Source: Pseudomonas protegens
GTDB lineage: Bacteria > Pseudomonadota > Gammaproteobacteria > Pseudomonadales > Pseudomonadaceae
NCBI RefSeq assembly: GCF_013407925.2
Contig: NZ_CP060201.1
Span: forward strand, 2,852,001 to 2,916,000
Length of the DNA: 64,000 nucleotides
Reading direction: 5' to 3'
The number at the start of each line of letters is the position of its first letter. Position 1 is the stretch's first letter. The notes under the pieces are model-generated. The model did not search any database, was not told the origin of the DNA, and saw only the letters and a program-made list of their open reading frames with translations. Both the position numbers and the translations under genes were made by a program. This document shows, one piece after another, positions 62,626-64,000 of this stretch.

Positions 62626-64000
62626 GTGAGTACACACCACCAAGCCGATCAGACACCCGTTGCCCGCTACAAGCCCTACAAGGGCCCGGCCGGTGGCTGG
62701 GGCGCCCTGATCAGCGTGGCCCAGGCCTGGCTGACCAGCGACAACGCCCTGAAGAACATCCGCATGATGCTCAAGACCAACCAGAACGGCGGCTTCGACT
62801 GCCCGGGCTGCGCCTGGGGCGACTCGCCGGAAAGCGGCATGGTCAAGTTCTGCGAGAACGGCGCCAAGGCGGTCAACTGGGAGGCCACCAAGCGCCGGGT
62901 GGACGCGGCCTTCTTCGCCAGGCACAGCGTCACTTCGCTGCTGGAACAAAGTGATTACTGGCTGGAGTACCAGGGCCGGCTGACCGAGCCGATGCGCTAC
63001 GACGCCGAGACTGACCGTTACCGGCCCATCAGCTGGGAAAACGCCTTCAGCCTGATCGCCCAGCACCTGAACAACCTGCCCAGCCCGGACATGGCCGAGT
63101 TCTACACCTCGGGCCGGGCCAGCAACGAGGCGGCGTACCTGTATCAACTGTTCGTGCGCGCCTACGGCACCAACAACTTCCCCGACTGCTCGAACATGTG
63201 CCACGAGGCCAGCGGCGTGGCCCTGGCGCAGAGCGTCGGGGTCGGCAAGGGCACCGTGACCTTCGACGATTTCGAACATGCGGACGCGATTTTCGTCTGG
63301 GGCCAGAACCCCGGCACCAACCACCCGCGGATGCTCGAACCGCTGCGTGAAGCGGTGAAACGCGGCGCCCAGGTGGTCTGCGTCAACCCATTGAAGGAGC
63401 GCGGCCTGGAACGTTTCCAGCACCCGCAGAACCCAATCGAAATGCTCACCAACGGCAATCGCCCGACCAACACCGCCTACTTCCGCCCGGCCCTGGGCGG
63501 CGACATGGCGCTGCTGCGCGGCATGGCCAAGTTCCTCCTGCAGTGGGAACGCGATGCGCAGAAAGCCGGCACAGAATCGGTGTTCGACCATGACTTCCTC
63601 AACGCCCACACCGCCCACGTCCTCGATTACCTGGGCACCCTCGACGACACCCCGTGGGAGCAGATCGTCGAGCAGTCCGGCCTGACCCTGGTGGAGATCG
63701 AGCAGGCGGCGCGCATGTACGCCAAAGGCAAGAACGTGATCATGTGCTGGGCCATGGGCATCACCCAGCACCGCCACTCGGTGCCGACCATCCAGGAAAT
63801 CGCCAACCTGATGCTGCTGCGCGGCAACGTCGGCAAGCCCGGCGCCGGGCTGTGCCCGGTGCGCGGCCACAGCAACGTGCAGGGCGACCGCACCATGGGC
63901 ATCAACGAACGCCCGCCGGTGGCCTTCCTCGATGCCCTGGAGCGGCGCTTCCAGTTCAAAGTGCCGCGCGACAACGGCCACAACGTGGTCGAGGCGATCC
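62626..64000 (+). CDS. FdhF/YdeP-family molybdopterin oxidoreductase alpha subunit (3' end outside window)
   Basis: The first 458 residues of a molybdopterin enzyme of the YdeP / oxidoreductase alpha type (usually 750-780 residues). An atypical cluster-binding region is seen at FDCPGCAWGD, and PDCSNMCHEASG carries the cysteine that would ligate molybdenum. Motifs AMYAKGKNVIMCWAMGITQH and RGNVGKPGAGLCPVRGHSNV follow. The GTG start has GGAG eight bases before it. Physiological role is unknown in Pseudomonas; E. coli YdeP supports acid resistance. It lies beside a LysR gene. Confidence 0.88.
   Translation, partial: MSTHHQADQTPVARYKPYKGPAGGWGALISVAQAWLTSDNALKNIRMMLKTNQNGGFDCPGCAWGDSPESGMVKFCENGAKAVNWEATKRRVDAAFFARHSVTSLLEQSDYWLEYQGRLTEPMRYDAETDRYRPISWENAFSLIAQHLNNLPSPDMAEFYTSGRASNEAAYLYQLFVRAYGTNNFPDCSNMCHEASGVALAQSVGVGKGTVTFDDFEHADAIFVWGQNPGTNHPRMLEPLREAVKRGAQVVCVNPLKERGLERFQHPQNPIEMLTNGNRPTNTAYFRPALGGDMALLRGMAKFLLQWERDAQKAGTESVFDHDFLNAHTAHVLDYLGTLDDTPWEQIVEQSGLTLVEIEQAARMYAKGKNVIMCWAMGITQHRHSVPTIQEIANLMLLRGNVGKPGAGLCPVRGHSNVQGDRTMGINERPPVAFLDALERRFQFKVPRDNGHNVVEAI

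Overview
The window is a chromosomal segment of a fluorescent-group Pseudomonas. Coding regions are GC-rich. Gene order follows from memory the P. aeruginosa region from hisA/hisH/hisB, asmA, mutY, yggX and tRNA-Phe through an amino-acid ABC transporter, rmlBACD, dctBD, cysQ, nudE and yrfG to a YdeP-like oxidoreductase. REP palindromes typical of fluorescent pseudomonads (GTAGGAGC-GGCTTGCC-GCGAA cores) lie between genes. I judged homology by reading motifs; no database search was run.

Layout. 1-1822 (minus): distal his operon, hisB-hisH-DUF2164-hisA, with hisA cut by the window edge. 2017-3678: OFA-type major facilitator. 4021-7579: asmA-mutY-yggX, joined by ATGA overlaps. 7684: tRNA-Phe, followed by a Fic protein with its own palindrome. 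9295-9800: a ~90-residue Pseudomonas protein preceded by a strongly structured leader RNA. 9925-13290: small genes (secreted protein, PchB-like lyase, membrane proteins, alpha/beta hydrolase). 13675-15066: gabP. 15632-18618: polar amino-acid ABC importer. 18668-21806: methyltransferase and bicovalent-flavin oxidase. 22193-29102: M20 amidohydrolase divergent from a LysR gene, then a polyamine-type ABC importer. 29628-34775: soluble NAD-dependent formate dehydrogenase fdsGBAD behind a structured leader. 34825-35469: lipoprotein. 35703: tRNA-Thr.

35.8-38.7 kb is an AT-rich, gene-poor patch with one membrane acyltransferase and long non-coding stretches; it looks like the remnant of an acquired island beside tRNA-Thr. 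GC-rich core sequence resumes with a cytochrome c and a secreted LprI-like protein (38701-40249), an OprD porin, a DsbA/SnoaL-like pair, a Fur-controlled TonB siderophore receptor, aguA-aguB (agmatine to putrescine), and a 972-residue kinase/hybrid-motif/PLP-lyase fusion. 51343-54717 is the dTDP-rhamnose operon rmlBACD. Then come dctB-dctD, a hotdog thioesterase, cysQ-nudE, yrfG, a BON-LysM protein, a LysR regulator, and a molybdopterin oxidoreductase running off the right edge.

Themes: nitrogen and polyamine metabolism (gabP, amino-acid and polyamine importers, M20 hydrolase, aguAB, the kinase-lyase fusion) and formate or molybdopterin chemistry (fdsGBAD, FdhF/YdeP-like enzyme, possibly the OFA carrier). 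The strongest candidate for something undescribed is the switch-like structured RNA at 9,613-9,800, with its small protein. The kinase-lyase fusion and the Fic locus follow.
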